In this document: positions 1 through 5,362 of the stretch, in pieces
Layout of the letters: every line of letters begins with the position of its first letter
How positions within the stretch are numbered: position 1 is the stretch's first letter
Assembly: GCA_023417665.1 (NCBI GenBank)
Contig: JAEZFA010000054.1
Location: forward strand, 1 to 5,789
Direction: 5' to 3'
DNA length: 5,789 bases
Source of the DNA: Pseudomonadota bacterium
GTDB lineage: Bacteria; Pseudomonadota; Alphaproteobacteria; Rhizobiales; Xanthobacteraceae
Notes under the pieces: generated by a model
Told to the model about the DNA's origin: nothing
Database searches by the model: none
The model's input: only the letters and a program-made list of their open reading frames with translations
Position numbers and translations under genes: made by a program

Positions 1-251
1 CGCAGGGCCAGCAGCAAGATCGCGCTGGTCACGATCGCGGTGACGAGTGCCGCAAAGATTCCCCAGATCGGCACTTTCTCGAGATCGGCGGTCGCGGTCG
101 CCAGAAACAGCAGCGCCGGAAACAGAACGTAATAAGTGAGGTCCTCGATCGAATTCCACGCGTTCTCGCTTTTGAGCAGCGTGCGTTTCAGGAACACGCC
201 GAGCGTGACGAGCAGGACGACCGGGACGAGGGCATTGAAGACGGCTTGCAT
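1..251 (-). CDS. AEC-family transporter, N-terminal part (cut by window edge)
   Basis: Only the first 83 codons are visible; the rest lies beyond the left edge. The reverse strand reads from ATG at 251 into a very hydrophobic protein: a first membrane span at about residues 4-20, a short basic loop (LKRTLLKSENAW), a second span containing the motif LTYYVLFPALLF (about 39-50), and a third span starting near residue 63. A Pro-containing second helix next to an L-Y-Y-V-L-F-P string is typical of the auxin efflux carrier (AEC) family of inner-membrane permeases, which have about 10 spans and about 300 residues. The bacterial substrates are mostly unknown; organic acids such as malate are known for some members, so no substrate is assigned. 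The start follows the ruvX stop directly (TAAATG). Its probable ribosome site, GGAAAG at 263-258, lies inside the end of ruvX, so the two are almost certainly co-transcribed and perhaps translationally coupled. Confidence 0.82.
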   Translation of the reverse strand, partial: MQAVFNALVPVVLLVTLGVFLKRTLLKSENAWNSIEDLTYYVLFPALLFLATATADLEKVPIWGIFAALVTAIVTSAILLLAL

Positions 252-728
252 TTAACGCTTTCCATAGCCGAGGCGATCGAGCGCGCCTTGCAGAATGTAG
301 GCGGCGGCGACTTTGTCCACGATTTCGTCCCGGCGCCGGCGCGAGGTGTCTGCCTCGATCAGCGTGCGCTCGACCGCGGCGGTCGAAAGCCGCTCGTCCC
401 AGAACACGATGGCAAGATCGGTGAGCGGCGTGAGGTTGCGCACGAAGGCGCGTGCAGACTGCGCGCTGGGGCCTTCCGAACCATCCATGTTCTTCGGCAA
501 CCCGATGACAAACCCGCCGACGCCGAACCTGGTTGCGAGCGCCAGCAGTTTTCCGGAATCGGTCTTGAACTTGCCGCGTGGCAGCGTCTCCAGCGGCGAG
601 GCAATGGTCCGGTTCACGTCGGAGAGCGCAAGGCCGATGGTCTTCTCGCCGAGATCAATGCCGATCAGGCGCGTGCCGGGAGCGAGCAGGGCGGGGAGAT
701 CGTCGATTTCACAGAGTTTGGCAGTCAT
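252..728 (-). CDS. ruvX: RuvX/YqgF family Holliday-junction resolvase-like nuclease
   Basis: A 158-aa protein of the RNase H-like YqgF/RuvX family, a cytoplasmic nuclease that in E. coli takes part in 16S rRNA 5'-end maturation and was proposed as a back-up Holliday-junction resolvase. Family landmarks are all present: IGIDLGEKTIGLALSD at 22-37 (first catalytic Asp, D25), VIGLPKNMDGSEGP at 74-87, FWDERLST at 109-116 (acidic E112), and DKVAAAYILQGALDR at 138-152 (last acidic residue D138). Length is normal for the family, so the protein looks complete and active. The start is uncertain. ATG at 728 gives the most family-like N-terminus; an in-frame ATG at 749 would add seven residues (MLPARSV). 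Neither has a clear Shine-Dalgarno. The reading frame stays open to 992, but that would run into the divergent hydrolase gene and past the promoter region, so it is rejected. It heads an operon with the AEC permease. Confidence 0.93.
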   Translation of the reverse strand: MTAKLCEIDDLPALLAPGTRLIGIDLGEKTIGLALSDVNRTIASPLETLPRGKFKTDSGKLLALATRFGVGGFVIGLPKNMDGSEGPSAQSARAFVRNLTPLTDLAIVFWDERLSTAAVERTLIEADTSRRRRDEIVDKVAAAYILQGALDRLGYGKR

Positions 729-757
729 CACGGAGCGAGCGGGTAGCATGTGCGGCG

Positions 758-785
758 TTGCTGCGCCATGCGCTGCGCATATACT
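758..785 (+). promoter_or_regulatory. Candidate housekeeping promoter of the metallo-hydrolase gene
   Basis: TTGCTG (758-763) and TATACT (780-785) are separated by 16 bp. The -10 matches the sigma-70 consensus at five of six positions and the -35 keeps TTG. Initiation near 791-793 would leave a leader of about 25 nt that includes the strong ribosome site at 807-811. It overlaps the candidate ruvX promoter on the other strand. Confidence 0.45.
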
Positions 786-806
786 GGCGTCCAAGAAATA
801 GTCATC
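778..806 (-). promoter_or_regulatory. Candidate ruvX promoter
   Basis: On the minus strand, GATGAC (806-801) and TATATG (783-778) are 17 bp apart. Shifted by one base, the -10 reads GTATAT, which resembles the rhizobial housekeeping pattern CTTGAC-N17-CTATAT. Initiation would fall near 772, upstream of both candidate ruvX starts. The -10 lies on the opposite strand of the hydrolase -10. The -35 match is only four of six, so this is a sequence-based guess. Confidence 0.33.
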
Positions 807-811
807 GGAGG
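807..811 (+). promoter_or_regulatory. Ribosome binding site of the metallo-hydrolase gene
   Basis: GGAGG, followed by AAG, ends 5 bp before ATG 817. This is the strongest Shine-Dalgarno in the window and fixes the start of the downstream gene. Confidence 0.85.
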
Positions 812-816
812 AAGCA

Positions 817-1518
817 ATGCGCGTCACCTGGTTCGGCCATTCGGCATTCCGGCTCGATTTCGGCGGCAAGTCCGTGCTGATCGACCCCTTCTTCACCGGC
901 AATCCGGCCTTCACCGGGGACAAGAAAGAGGCGGCCAAAGGCGTCACCCATATTCTCCTGACCCACGGCCATTCCGACCATATCGGCGACACCGTCGAGA
1001 TCGCGAAGGAACTCGATATTCCGGTCGTCAGTCACTTCGAGGTCTGCATGTGGGTGAACGCCAAGGGCGTCAAGAAAATCGACCCCATGAACATCGGCGG
1101 CACCACGGAGCAGGGCGGCTTCACGGTAACGCTCGTGCGCGCCGATCACTCCTCGACCATGATCGAAGACGGACAGTTTGCGGTCATGGGCAACCCGGGC
1201 GGCATCATCGTCAAGGCCGACGGCGAGCCCACGGTTTATCATGTCGGCGACACCGACATTTTCTCCGACATGGCGCTGATCAATGAAATTCATCAGCCAC
1301 AGGTGGCGATGGTGCCGGTGGGCGATCGCTTCACCATGGGCGGGAGGATTGCGGGCATGGCCGTGAAGCGCTTCTTCAAGGGCCTGAAGACCGCGATCCC
1401 GTGCCACTACGGTTCTTTCCCGATCATCGACCAGACGCCGGACAAGTTCGTCGCCGAGATGCAGGGTGCGGAAACGAAAGCCGTGGTCGCGGAGAAGAAC
1501 AAAGCCTTCGACGTCTGA
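817..1518 (+). CDS. UPF0173 / UlaG-like metal-dependent hydrolase (metallo-beta-lactamase fold)
   Basis: A 233-aa cytoplasmic protein, with no signal peptide or membrane span, of the COG2220 branch of the metallo-beta-lactamase superfamily, usually annotated UPF0173 metal-dependent hydrolase. Visible metal-binding residues are the THGHSDH motif at 49-55 (H50, H52, D54, H55), H111 in ADHSST, D145 in HVGDTD and H197 in PCHYGSFP. The first strand, TWFGHSAFRLDFGGKSVLIDPF (4-25), is the standard N-terminus of the family. All ligands for a two-metal site are present, so it should be catalytically competent. UlaG is the L-ascorbate-6-phosphate lactonase of E. coli, but members of this branch have varied or unknown substrates and the neighbours here (ruvX, gatCA) do not indicate one. 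The start is supported by GGAGG 5 bp upstream. The gene is divergent from ruvX. The frame stays open for 30 codons after its TGA and encodes a membrane-like segment. Confidence 0.93.
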   Translation: MRVTWFGHSAFRLDFGGKSVLIDPFFTGNPAFTGDKKEAAKGVTHILLTHGHSDHIGDTVEIAKELDIPVVSHFEVCMWVNAKGVKKIDPMNIGGTTEQGGFTVTLVRADHSSTMIEDGQFAVMGNPGGIIVKADGEPTVYHVGDTDIFSDMALINEIHQPQVAMVPVGDRFTMGGRIAGMAVKRFFKGLKTAIPCHYGSFPIIDQTPDKFVAEMQGAETKAVVAEKNKAFDV

Positions 1519-1611
1519 TCGTCCCCGCTTGAAGGGAAACTCGCTGTTTTCGTGGCGTCCTTTGGTCTGGCGCCGCTTCTGCTCGGCTTGCTGGTCTGGA
1601 AGGCCTCCTAG
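1519..1611 (+). other. Hydrophobic open frame directly after the hydrolase stop (readthrough tail, small peptide or relic)
   Basis: In phase with the hydrolase, the 30 codons after TGA 1516-1518 are all sense codons and end at TAG 1609-1611. From about codon 8 they encode a textbook membrane helix, LAVFVASFGLAPLLLGLLVW, followed by a lysine. There is no in-frame ATG; the only in-frame GTG before the core of the helix (1552) has no ribosome site at a normal distance, although GAAGGG lies at 1531-1536. It could be a TGA-readthrough extension, a non-ATG small membrane peptide, a decayed gene or chance. I lean to chance or relic. Confidence 0.2.
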
Positions 1612-1628
1612 CGCGGCTTTCATGCCGG

Positions 1629-1658
1629 TTGCGGGGCCAAAAGTCCCTCTGCTATAGC
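1629..1658 (+). promoter_or_regulatory. Candidate gatCA promoter
   Basis: TTGCGG (1629-1634) is followed 17-18 bp later by CTATAGC (1652-1658). Read as CTATAG, the -10 matches the rhizobial CTATAT at five of six positions. Initiation near 1665 would give a leader of about 25 nt before gatC. The -35 is weak. Confidence 0.37.
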
Positions 1659-1688
1659 CGTGACCACGATTTTCCCACGGAGTCTTCC

Positions 1689-1976
1689 ATGTCCGTCGAT
1701 GCCGCAACCGTGCGGCGGATCGCGCATTTGGCGCGGATCGCCGTCGCCGACAACGAGATCGAGCACCTGCGCGGCGAGATCAACAACATGCTCGCTTTCG
1801 TCGAGCAGTTGAACGAAGTGAACGTGGACGGCGTGGAGCCGACCGCGAGCGTCGAGGACATGAAGCTGAAAATGCGCGACGACGTGGTCAGCGACGGCGA
1901 CTACGCCAAACGGGTGCTCGCCAATGCGCCGGCAACCGATGACGGCTTTTTCCTCGTTCCCAAAGTGGTGGAGTAG
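1689..1976 (+). CDS. gatC: Asp-tRNA(Asn)/Glu-tRNA(Gln) amidotransferase subunit C
   Basis: A 95-aa protein, the normal size for GatC, the small subunit that wraps around GatA and helps hold GatA and GatB together in the GatCAB amidotransferase. The complex converts misacylated Glu-tRNA(Gln) and/or Asp-tRNA(Asn) into Gln-tRNA(Gln)/Asn-tRNA(Asn) in the cytoplasm, and is essential where GlnRS or AsnRS is missing. Typical elements are the N-terminal helix VRRIAHLARIAV (8-19), the INNMLAFVEQLNEVNVDGVEPT stretch (31-52), RDDVVSDG (63-70) and the C-terminal FFLVPKVVE (87-95). ATG 1689 has GGAG at 1679-1682, 6 bp upstream. The stop lies 3 bp before the gatA start, and the ribosome site of gatA is inside the last codons of gatC, so equal-stoichiometry coupled translation is likely. 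Confidence 0.95.
   Translation: MSVDAATVRRIAHLARIAVADNEIEHLRGEINNMLAFVEQLNEVNVDGVEPTASVEDMKLKMRDDVVSDGDYAKRVLANAPATDDGFFLVPKVVE
1967..1973 (+). promoter_or_regulatory. gatA ribosome binding site inside the end of gatC
   Basis: GGTGGAG ends 6 bp before GTG 1980. It supports the non-ATG start of gatA and lies within the last codons of gatC. Confidence 0.7.
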
Positions 1977-1979
1977 CGC

Positions 1980-3464
1980 GTGTCCGAACTTACCTCGCTC
2001 ACGCTTGCAGAAGCGCGCGACGCACTGCGCGCGAAGAAAGTGTCCGCCGCGGAAATGGCGGACGCGCATCTCTCCGCGATGGAAAAGGCGCGCGTGCTGA
2101 ACGCCTATGTTCTGGAAACGCCGGAGCACGCGCAGAAGATGGCGGCTGCTTCCGACGCGAAACTCGCCAAAGGCGAGGGTGGCCCGCTCGAGGGCATCCC
2201 GCTCGGCATCAAGGATCTGTTCGCGACCGACGGTGTCCGCACCACGGCCTGCTCGAAAATTCTCGAGAGCTTCGTGCCGCAATACGAGTCGACCGTGACC
2301 TCGCAGCTCTGGCGCGACGGTGCGGTGATGCTCGGCAAACTGAACAACGACGAATTCGCGATGGGTTCGTCGAACGAGACTTCCGCGTTCGGCCCGGCTT
2401 TGTCGCCGTGGCGGCGCAAGGGCGATAATAAGCCGCTGGTGCCGGGCGGTTCGTCCGGCGGTTCGGCGGCGGCGGTGGCGGCGAACCTTTGCCTCGGCGC
2501 GACCGGCACCGATACCGGCGGCTCCATTCGCCAGCCCGCTGCCTTCACCGGCATCGTCGGCATCAAGCCGACTTACGGCCGTTGCTCGCGCTGGGGCATC
2601 GTCGCCTTTGCGTCCTCGCTCGATCAGGCCGGTCCGTTCGCGCGCACCGTCCAGGACTGCGCGATTCTGCTGCGCTCGATGGCCGGGCACGATCCGAAGG
2701 ATTCCACCTCTGCCGACAAGGCGGTGCCGGACTACGAGAAGGCGATCGGCAAGAGCGTGAAGGGCATGAAGATCGGTATTCCGAAGGAATATCGCGTCGA
2801 AGGCATGCCTGCCGAGATCGACGAGCCGTGGGAAAAAGGCCGCGAGTGGCTCAAGGCCGCCGGGGCGGAGATCATCGACATCTCACTGCCGCACACGAAA
2901 TACGCGCTGCCGGCCTATTACATCGTCGCGCCCGCGGAGGCGTCGTCCAATCTCGCGCGCTATGACGGCGTTCGCTACGGCCTGCGCGTTCCGGGCAAGG
3001 ACATCATCGACATGTACGAGCAGACGCGCGCGGCCGGTTTCGGCAACGAAGTGCGCCGTCGCATCATGATCGGCACCTATGTGCTCTCGGCCGGATATTA
3101 CGACGCTTATTATCTGCGCGCGCAGAAAGTCCGCACGCTCATCAAGCGCGATTTCGACGATGCATGGAAGCAGGGGATCGACGCGATCCTGACGCCCGCC
3201 ACGCCTTCGGGCGCGTTCGGCATCGGCGAGAAGGGGAGCGGCGATCCGGTCGAAATGTATCTGAACGACATCTTCACGGTGACCGTGAACATGGCGGGTC
3301 TGCCGGGCATCTCGGTGCCGGCGGGGCGTGATCACAACGGACTGCCGCTCGGGTTGCAGCTGATCGGCAAGCCGTTCGGCGAGGAAGATCTTTTCGCGCT
3401 TGGCCACGTCATCGAGCAGGCCGCGGGCCCGCGGATGGCGCCCGAGCGCTGGTGGGGTCAGTAA
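1980..3464 (+). CDS. gatA: Asp-tRNA(Asn)/Glu-tRNA(Gln) amidotransferase subunit A (glutaminase)
   Basis: A 494-aa protein of full length for GatA, the amidase-signature subunit that releases ammonia from glutamine (or asparagine) and channels it to GatB for amidation of misacylated tRNA. The Ser-cisSer-Lys triad is recognisable: K78 in GIPLGIKDLF, S158 in PGGSSGGSAAA and S182 in GTDTGGSIRQPAA. The 24-residue spacing between the two serines equals that of S. aureus GatA (S154/S178). Other family strings are KPTYGRCSRWGIVAFASSLDQAGP just after the triad and the LPGISVPAG region near residue 442. The start is GTG at 1980, 3 bp after gatC; the next residues, SELTSLTLAEARDAL, form the usual N-terminal helix. 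gatB is not in the remaining 2.3 kb, so the third subunit is encoded elsewhere. Divergence from generic amidases (the conserved GTDTGGSIRQPA, gatC partner) makes this assignment firm. Confidence 0.97.
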   Translation: MSELTSLTLAEARDALRAKKVSAAEMADAHLSAMEKARVLNAYVLETPEHAQKMAAASDAKLAKGEGGPLEGIPLGIKDLFATDGVRTTACSKILESFVPQYESTVTSQLWRDGAVMLGKLNNDEFAMGSSNETSAFGPALSPWRRKGDNKPLVPGGSSGGSAAAVAANLCLGATGTDTGGSIRQPAAFTGIVGIKPTYGRCSRWGIVAFASSLDQAGPFARTVQDCAILLRSMAGHDPKDSTSADKAVPDYEKAIGKSVKGMKIGIPKEYRVEGMPAEIDEPWEKGREWLKAAGAEIIDISLPHTKYALPAYYIVAPAEASSNLARYDGVRYGLRVPGKDIIDMYEQTRAAGFGNEVRRRIMIGTYVLSAGYYDAYYLRAQKVRTLIKRDFDDAWKQGIDAILTPATPSGAFGIGEKGSGDPVEMYLNDIFTVTVNMAGLPGISVPAGRDHNGLPLGLQLIGKPFGEEDLFALGHVIEQAAGPRMAPERWWGQ

Positions 3465-3470
3465 GGCCTC

Positions 3471-3495
3471 GCGCGCTAGCGTACCGGCGCGCTTT
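3471..3495 (+). terminator. Weak candidate terminator after gatA
   Basis: GCGCGC (3471-3476) can pair with GCGCGC (3487-3492) around a 10-base loop, followed by TTT (3493-3495). It starts 7 bp after the gatA stop and overlaps the 3' end of the convergent small gene, so the stem is inside coding sequence. Six GC pairs and three U residues make a poor terminator; GC-rich chance pairing is a real alternative. Confidence 0.25.
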
Positions 3496-3775
3496 CGATC
3501 GGGCCCCGTTCCGTCGCGTCCTGTTCCGGCGGTTGCAGCGAGGCGGTCCGGTTTCCGGCGCTGTCCGGCACTTCGAAACGCTCGACCAGTGCGGCGACCG
3601 TCGTGCGCGTATCGATGTTCGTACTGAGCATATAGGCGCCAAAGCCAAGGACGGCGGCGAGGGCGAAGATTCCCGCGCCCATCTGCCAGTTGTTCTGCGA
3701 CTGCCGGGTGATGGCCTTGCGGCGGGCGGTCACCCGCTTCCGGCGGGGTGCTGCCTTCGTTTTCTTCCGAGGCAT
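3476..3775 (-). CDS. Small basic single-span membrane protein, candidate EcfG-regulon member
   Basis: A 99-aa protein I do not recognise. The first 24 residues (MPRKKTKAAPRRKRVTARRK...) are half Lys/Arg (12 of 24), followed by one hydrophobic helix at about 32-50 (MGAGIFALAAVLGFGAYML) and a 49-residue polar tail rich in Glu, Pro and Thr (VERFEVPDS, LQPPEQD). By the positive-inside rule the basic end stays in the cytoplasm and the tail is periplasmic. The basic segment could bind nucleic acid or acidic lipid headgroups, but nothing proves this. ATG 3775 is supported by AGGGAG (3787-3782), 6 bp upstream. The stop is only 11 bp from that of convergent gatA. A GGAAC-N16-GGTT site at 3826-3802 places it as a likely general-stress gene. 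Codon use matches the neighbours and there is a good ribosome site, so it is probably real rather than a shadow frame. Confidence 0.78.
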   Translation of the reverse strand: MPRKKTKAAPRRKRVTARRKAITRQSQNNWQMGAGIFALAAVLGFGAYMLSTNIDTRTTVAALVERFEVPDSAGNRTASLQPPEQDATERGPIESAPVR

Positions 3776-3801
3776 GACGATCTCCCTTGTTGTGCCATTT
3801 T

Positions 3802-3826
3802 AACCGGCCACGAGGAAACTGGTTCC
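3802..3826 (-). promoter_or_regulatory. Candidate sigma-EcfG promoter of the 99-aa membrane protein
   Basis: On the minus strand GGAAC (3826-3822), a 16-bp spacer (3821-3806) and GGTT (3805-3802) match the alphaproteobacterial general stress response pattern GGAAC-N16/17-CGTT, except for the first, less conserved base of the -10. Initiation near 3795 gives a leader of about 20 nt containing the ribosome site at 3787-3782. A TAAAAT overlapping its downstream edge (3802-3797) has no -35 partner of the sigma-70 type. Confidence 0.55.
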
Positions 3827-3883
3827 GGCCTCAGCGCCCGGCGGCGCGGGGCGTGCTAGAAACGACAGGGCCCGAGGGTTCTC

Positions 3884-3889
3884 GAGGAG
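3884..3889 (+). promoter_or_regulatory. Ribosome binding site deciding the patatin start
   Basis: GAGGAG lies 11 bp before GTG 3901. The spacing is long but it is the only purine-rich site near a start codon that yields a normal lipoprotein signal. No convincing promoter for this gene is visible in 3776-3900. Confidence 0.5.
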
Positions 3890-3900
3890 AGCTTTTTTCC

Positions 3901-5313
3901 GTGTTGCGTGTTGTTGGAAGATCGCTTGCCGGCTGGCTCGGCACGGCTGCCGTGCTCGCGACCGCGGGTTGCTCGGTGTACAACGTGCCGGTCAATGCGC
4001 CGGTGAGCGTGCAGAATGCCGGGCTCGTGCCGGAGCAGCAGCAACCGGCGATTTCCTATGCCGACGAGTTTCTGATCACGCTGGCTTTCTCCGGCGGCGG
4101 GACGCGCGCCGCGGCCTATTCCTTCGGCGTGCTGCGGGGGCTCGACCGTTTCGAGATTCCCACCGCGCAGGGACCGGCGCCGCTGCTCGATCGCATCGAC
4201 TTCATCAGCGGCGTGTCGGGCGGCTCGGTGACTGCCGCCTATTTCGGGCTGAAGAAGCGCGCGTCGCTCAATGATTTTCGCGAACGCTTTCTGTTGCGCA
4301 ATGTCGAGGCGGACGCGCTTTCGACGAATCTTTCCGTCGGCAATCTGGTGCGCGGGCTTTCGGGCGGCGTGAACGACGCCACCCATCTGCCGCGCTGGCT
4401 CAGCCAGAACCTGTTCGACGGCGCGACCTTCGCCGCGTTTCGCGCGCAGCAGCGTCCGCGTGTCTGGATCAATGCCGCCGACATCTACAATCGCACGCCG
4501 TTCGTGTTCGGGCGCACCGCCTTCAGCGTGATGTGCAGCGATCTCAATTCCTATCCGATTGCCGACGCGGTCGCGGCCTCCGCCGCGGTGCCGATCGCGT
4601 TCGCGCCGATCGTGATCGAAAGCTATGCCGGGAAATGCGGCGCGCAGCTTCCCGACTGGGCGATCCGCGCGCGAACCAATCCCAACGCGCCGCCGCTTTT
4701 GAAAGCCTATGCCAATGCGCTCGCGAGCTATCACAACGGCAGCGTGCGCTATGTGAAGCTGCTCGACGGCGGCCTGGTCGACAATTTCGGGCTTTCCGGA
4801 TTTACGATCTCGCGGCTGTCGGCGACGGCGCCTTATGAGCCGCTGACGCCGCATCAGGCTGTGCGCGTGCGCCGCGCGTTGTTTCTCGTCGTCGATGCGG
4901 GGCGGGGCGTTGCGGGCAACTGGGTCCATACGCTCGAAGGTCCCCGCGGCGTCGATCTGGTGTCCGCGGCAGCAGATACCGCGATCGATGCCAGCGTGCG
5001 GGCGAGCTACACGGCGTTTGAACAGACCATGGAAGAATGGCGTCAGCAGCTCGTTCGCTGGCGTTGCGGCCTGAGTGCCGCGCAGCGTCGCCAGTACGGC
5101 GTGCCCGTGCGCTGGAATTGCCGCGACGTGCGCTTCTTCATCGGCAGGCTCGGCTTCGATCAGCTGGGCGGGGAGCGCGAGCAATATCTCAACCGCGTCA
5201 AGACCAGCCTGCAATTGCCGCAGGATCAGGTCGAAGAGGTGATCGCGGCCGGCGATGAAACCGTAACGAACAACGACGTCGTGCGGCGCTTTCTGGAAAG
5301 CACGCGCCGATAG
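3901..5313 (+). CDS. Patatin-like phospholipase, predicted lipoprotein
   Basis: A 470-aa protein when started at GTG 3901. The N-terminus is a lipoprotein signal: basic R3 and R7, a hydrophobic core (8-22) and lipobox T-A-G-C with the lipidated Cys at 24. Ser at +2 would favour the outer membrane by the E. coli sorting rule. The patatin/RssA-type catalytic core follows: oxyanion loop GGGTR at 65-69 in LAFSGGGTRAAAYSFGVLRG, nucleophile S106 in SGVSGGS (GxSxG), and catalytic Asp 289 in LLDGGLVDNFG (DGG). These give a complete Ser-Asp dyad, so a lipid acyl hydrolase (phospholipase A-like) acting at the envelope is expected; the exact lipid is unknown. A roughly 180-residue C-terminal part (VVDAGRG near 329-335, then helices) follows the Asp. 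The frame is open back to 3787, but that start would bury the signal peptide behind 38 residues and lacks a ribosome site in a sensible place. It is flanked by two convergent or divergent minus-strand small membrane-protein genes and is a single-gene unit. Confidence 0.9.
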   Translation: MLRVVGRSLAGWLGTAAVLATAGCSVYNVPVNAPVSVQNAGLVPEQQQPAISYADEFLITLAFSGGGTRAAAYSFGVLRGLDRFEIPTAQGPAPLLDRIDFISGVSGGSVTAAYFGLKKRASLNDFRERFLLRNVEADALSTNLSVGNLVRGLSGGVNDATHLPRWLSQNLFDGATFAAFRAQQRPRVWINAADIYNRTPFVFGRTAFSVMCSDLNSYPIADAVAASAAVPIAFAPIVIESYAGKCGAQLPDWAIRARTNPNAPPLLKAYANALASYHNGSVRYVKLLDGGLVDNFGLSGFTISRLSATAPYEPLTPHQAVRVRRALFLVVDAGRGVAGNWVHTLEGPRGVDLVSAAADTAIDASVRASYTAFEQTMEEWRQQLVRWRCGLSAAQRRQYGVPVRWNCRDVRFFIGRLGFDQLGGEREQYLNRVKTSLQLPQDQVEEVIAAGDETVTNNDVVRRFLESTRR

Positions 5314-5318
5314 CAAAA

Positions 5319-5341
5319 GAGCCGCGCAGGCCGCGCGGCTC
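5319..5341. terminator. Bidirectional terminator between convergent genes
   Basis: A perfect 9-bp GC-rich stem, GAGCCGCGC (5319-5327) with GCGCGGCTC (5333-5341), closes a 5-base loop (AGGCC). On the minus strand it is followed by TTTT (5318-5315), a classical though short U-tract serving the 107-aa protein gene. On the plus strand, CCTTC follows, so it would terminate the patatin transcript less efficiently. It lies 5 bp after the patatin stop and 21 bp beyond the stop of the minus-strand gene. Confidence 0.8.
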
Positions 5342-5362
5342 CTTCAAGCTGTTTGCTTTACG

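Noticed and set aside
729..992. N-terminal extension of the RuvX frame up to 992
   Set aside because: It would overlap the start of the divergent hydrolase gene and the intergenic promoters, and the family begins close to the DLGEKTIG motif as in the 728 start.
802..1707. A 301-codon minus-strand frame antisense to the metallo-hydrolase
   Set aside because: Composition is Arg/His/Gly-rich with no recognisable motif; the plus-strand protein has all metal ligands and a strong ribosome site.
1620..2690. A 356-codon minus-strand frame antisense to gatC and gatA
   Set aside because: Low-complexity Arg/His-rich translation lying opposite two certain genes.
2489..2965. Plus-strand second-frame ORF inside gatA
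   Set aside because: Arg/His-rich +1 frame shadow of gatA without a ribosome site or domain.
3797..3802. TAAAAT on the minus strand as a housekeeping -10 for the 99-aa protein
   Set aside because: No acceptable -35 lies 15-18 bp upstream, while the overlapping GGAAC-N16-GGTT explains the region better.
3814..3826. Near-palindrome GGAAACTGGTTCC as a repressor operator
   Set aside because: One half is the EcfG -35 box, and the symmetry has a mismatch over only 13 bases, so chance is sufficient.
3787..3900. Upstream extension of the patatin frame to a TTG at 3787
   Set aside because: It would place 38 polar residues before the lipoprotein signal and overlap the ribosome site and promoter of the divergent gene; GTG 3901 gives a normal signal peptide.
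3856..5316. A 486-codon open frame on the minus strand covering nearly all of the patatin gene
   Set aside because: It is Arg/His/Ala-rich shadow coding produced by the GC-rich third positions of the patatin gene. It has no domain, and its own strand would be disrupted by the terminator and convergent gene layout.
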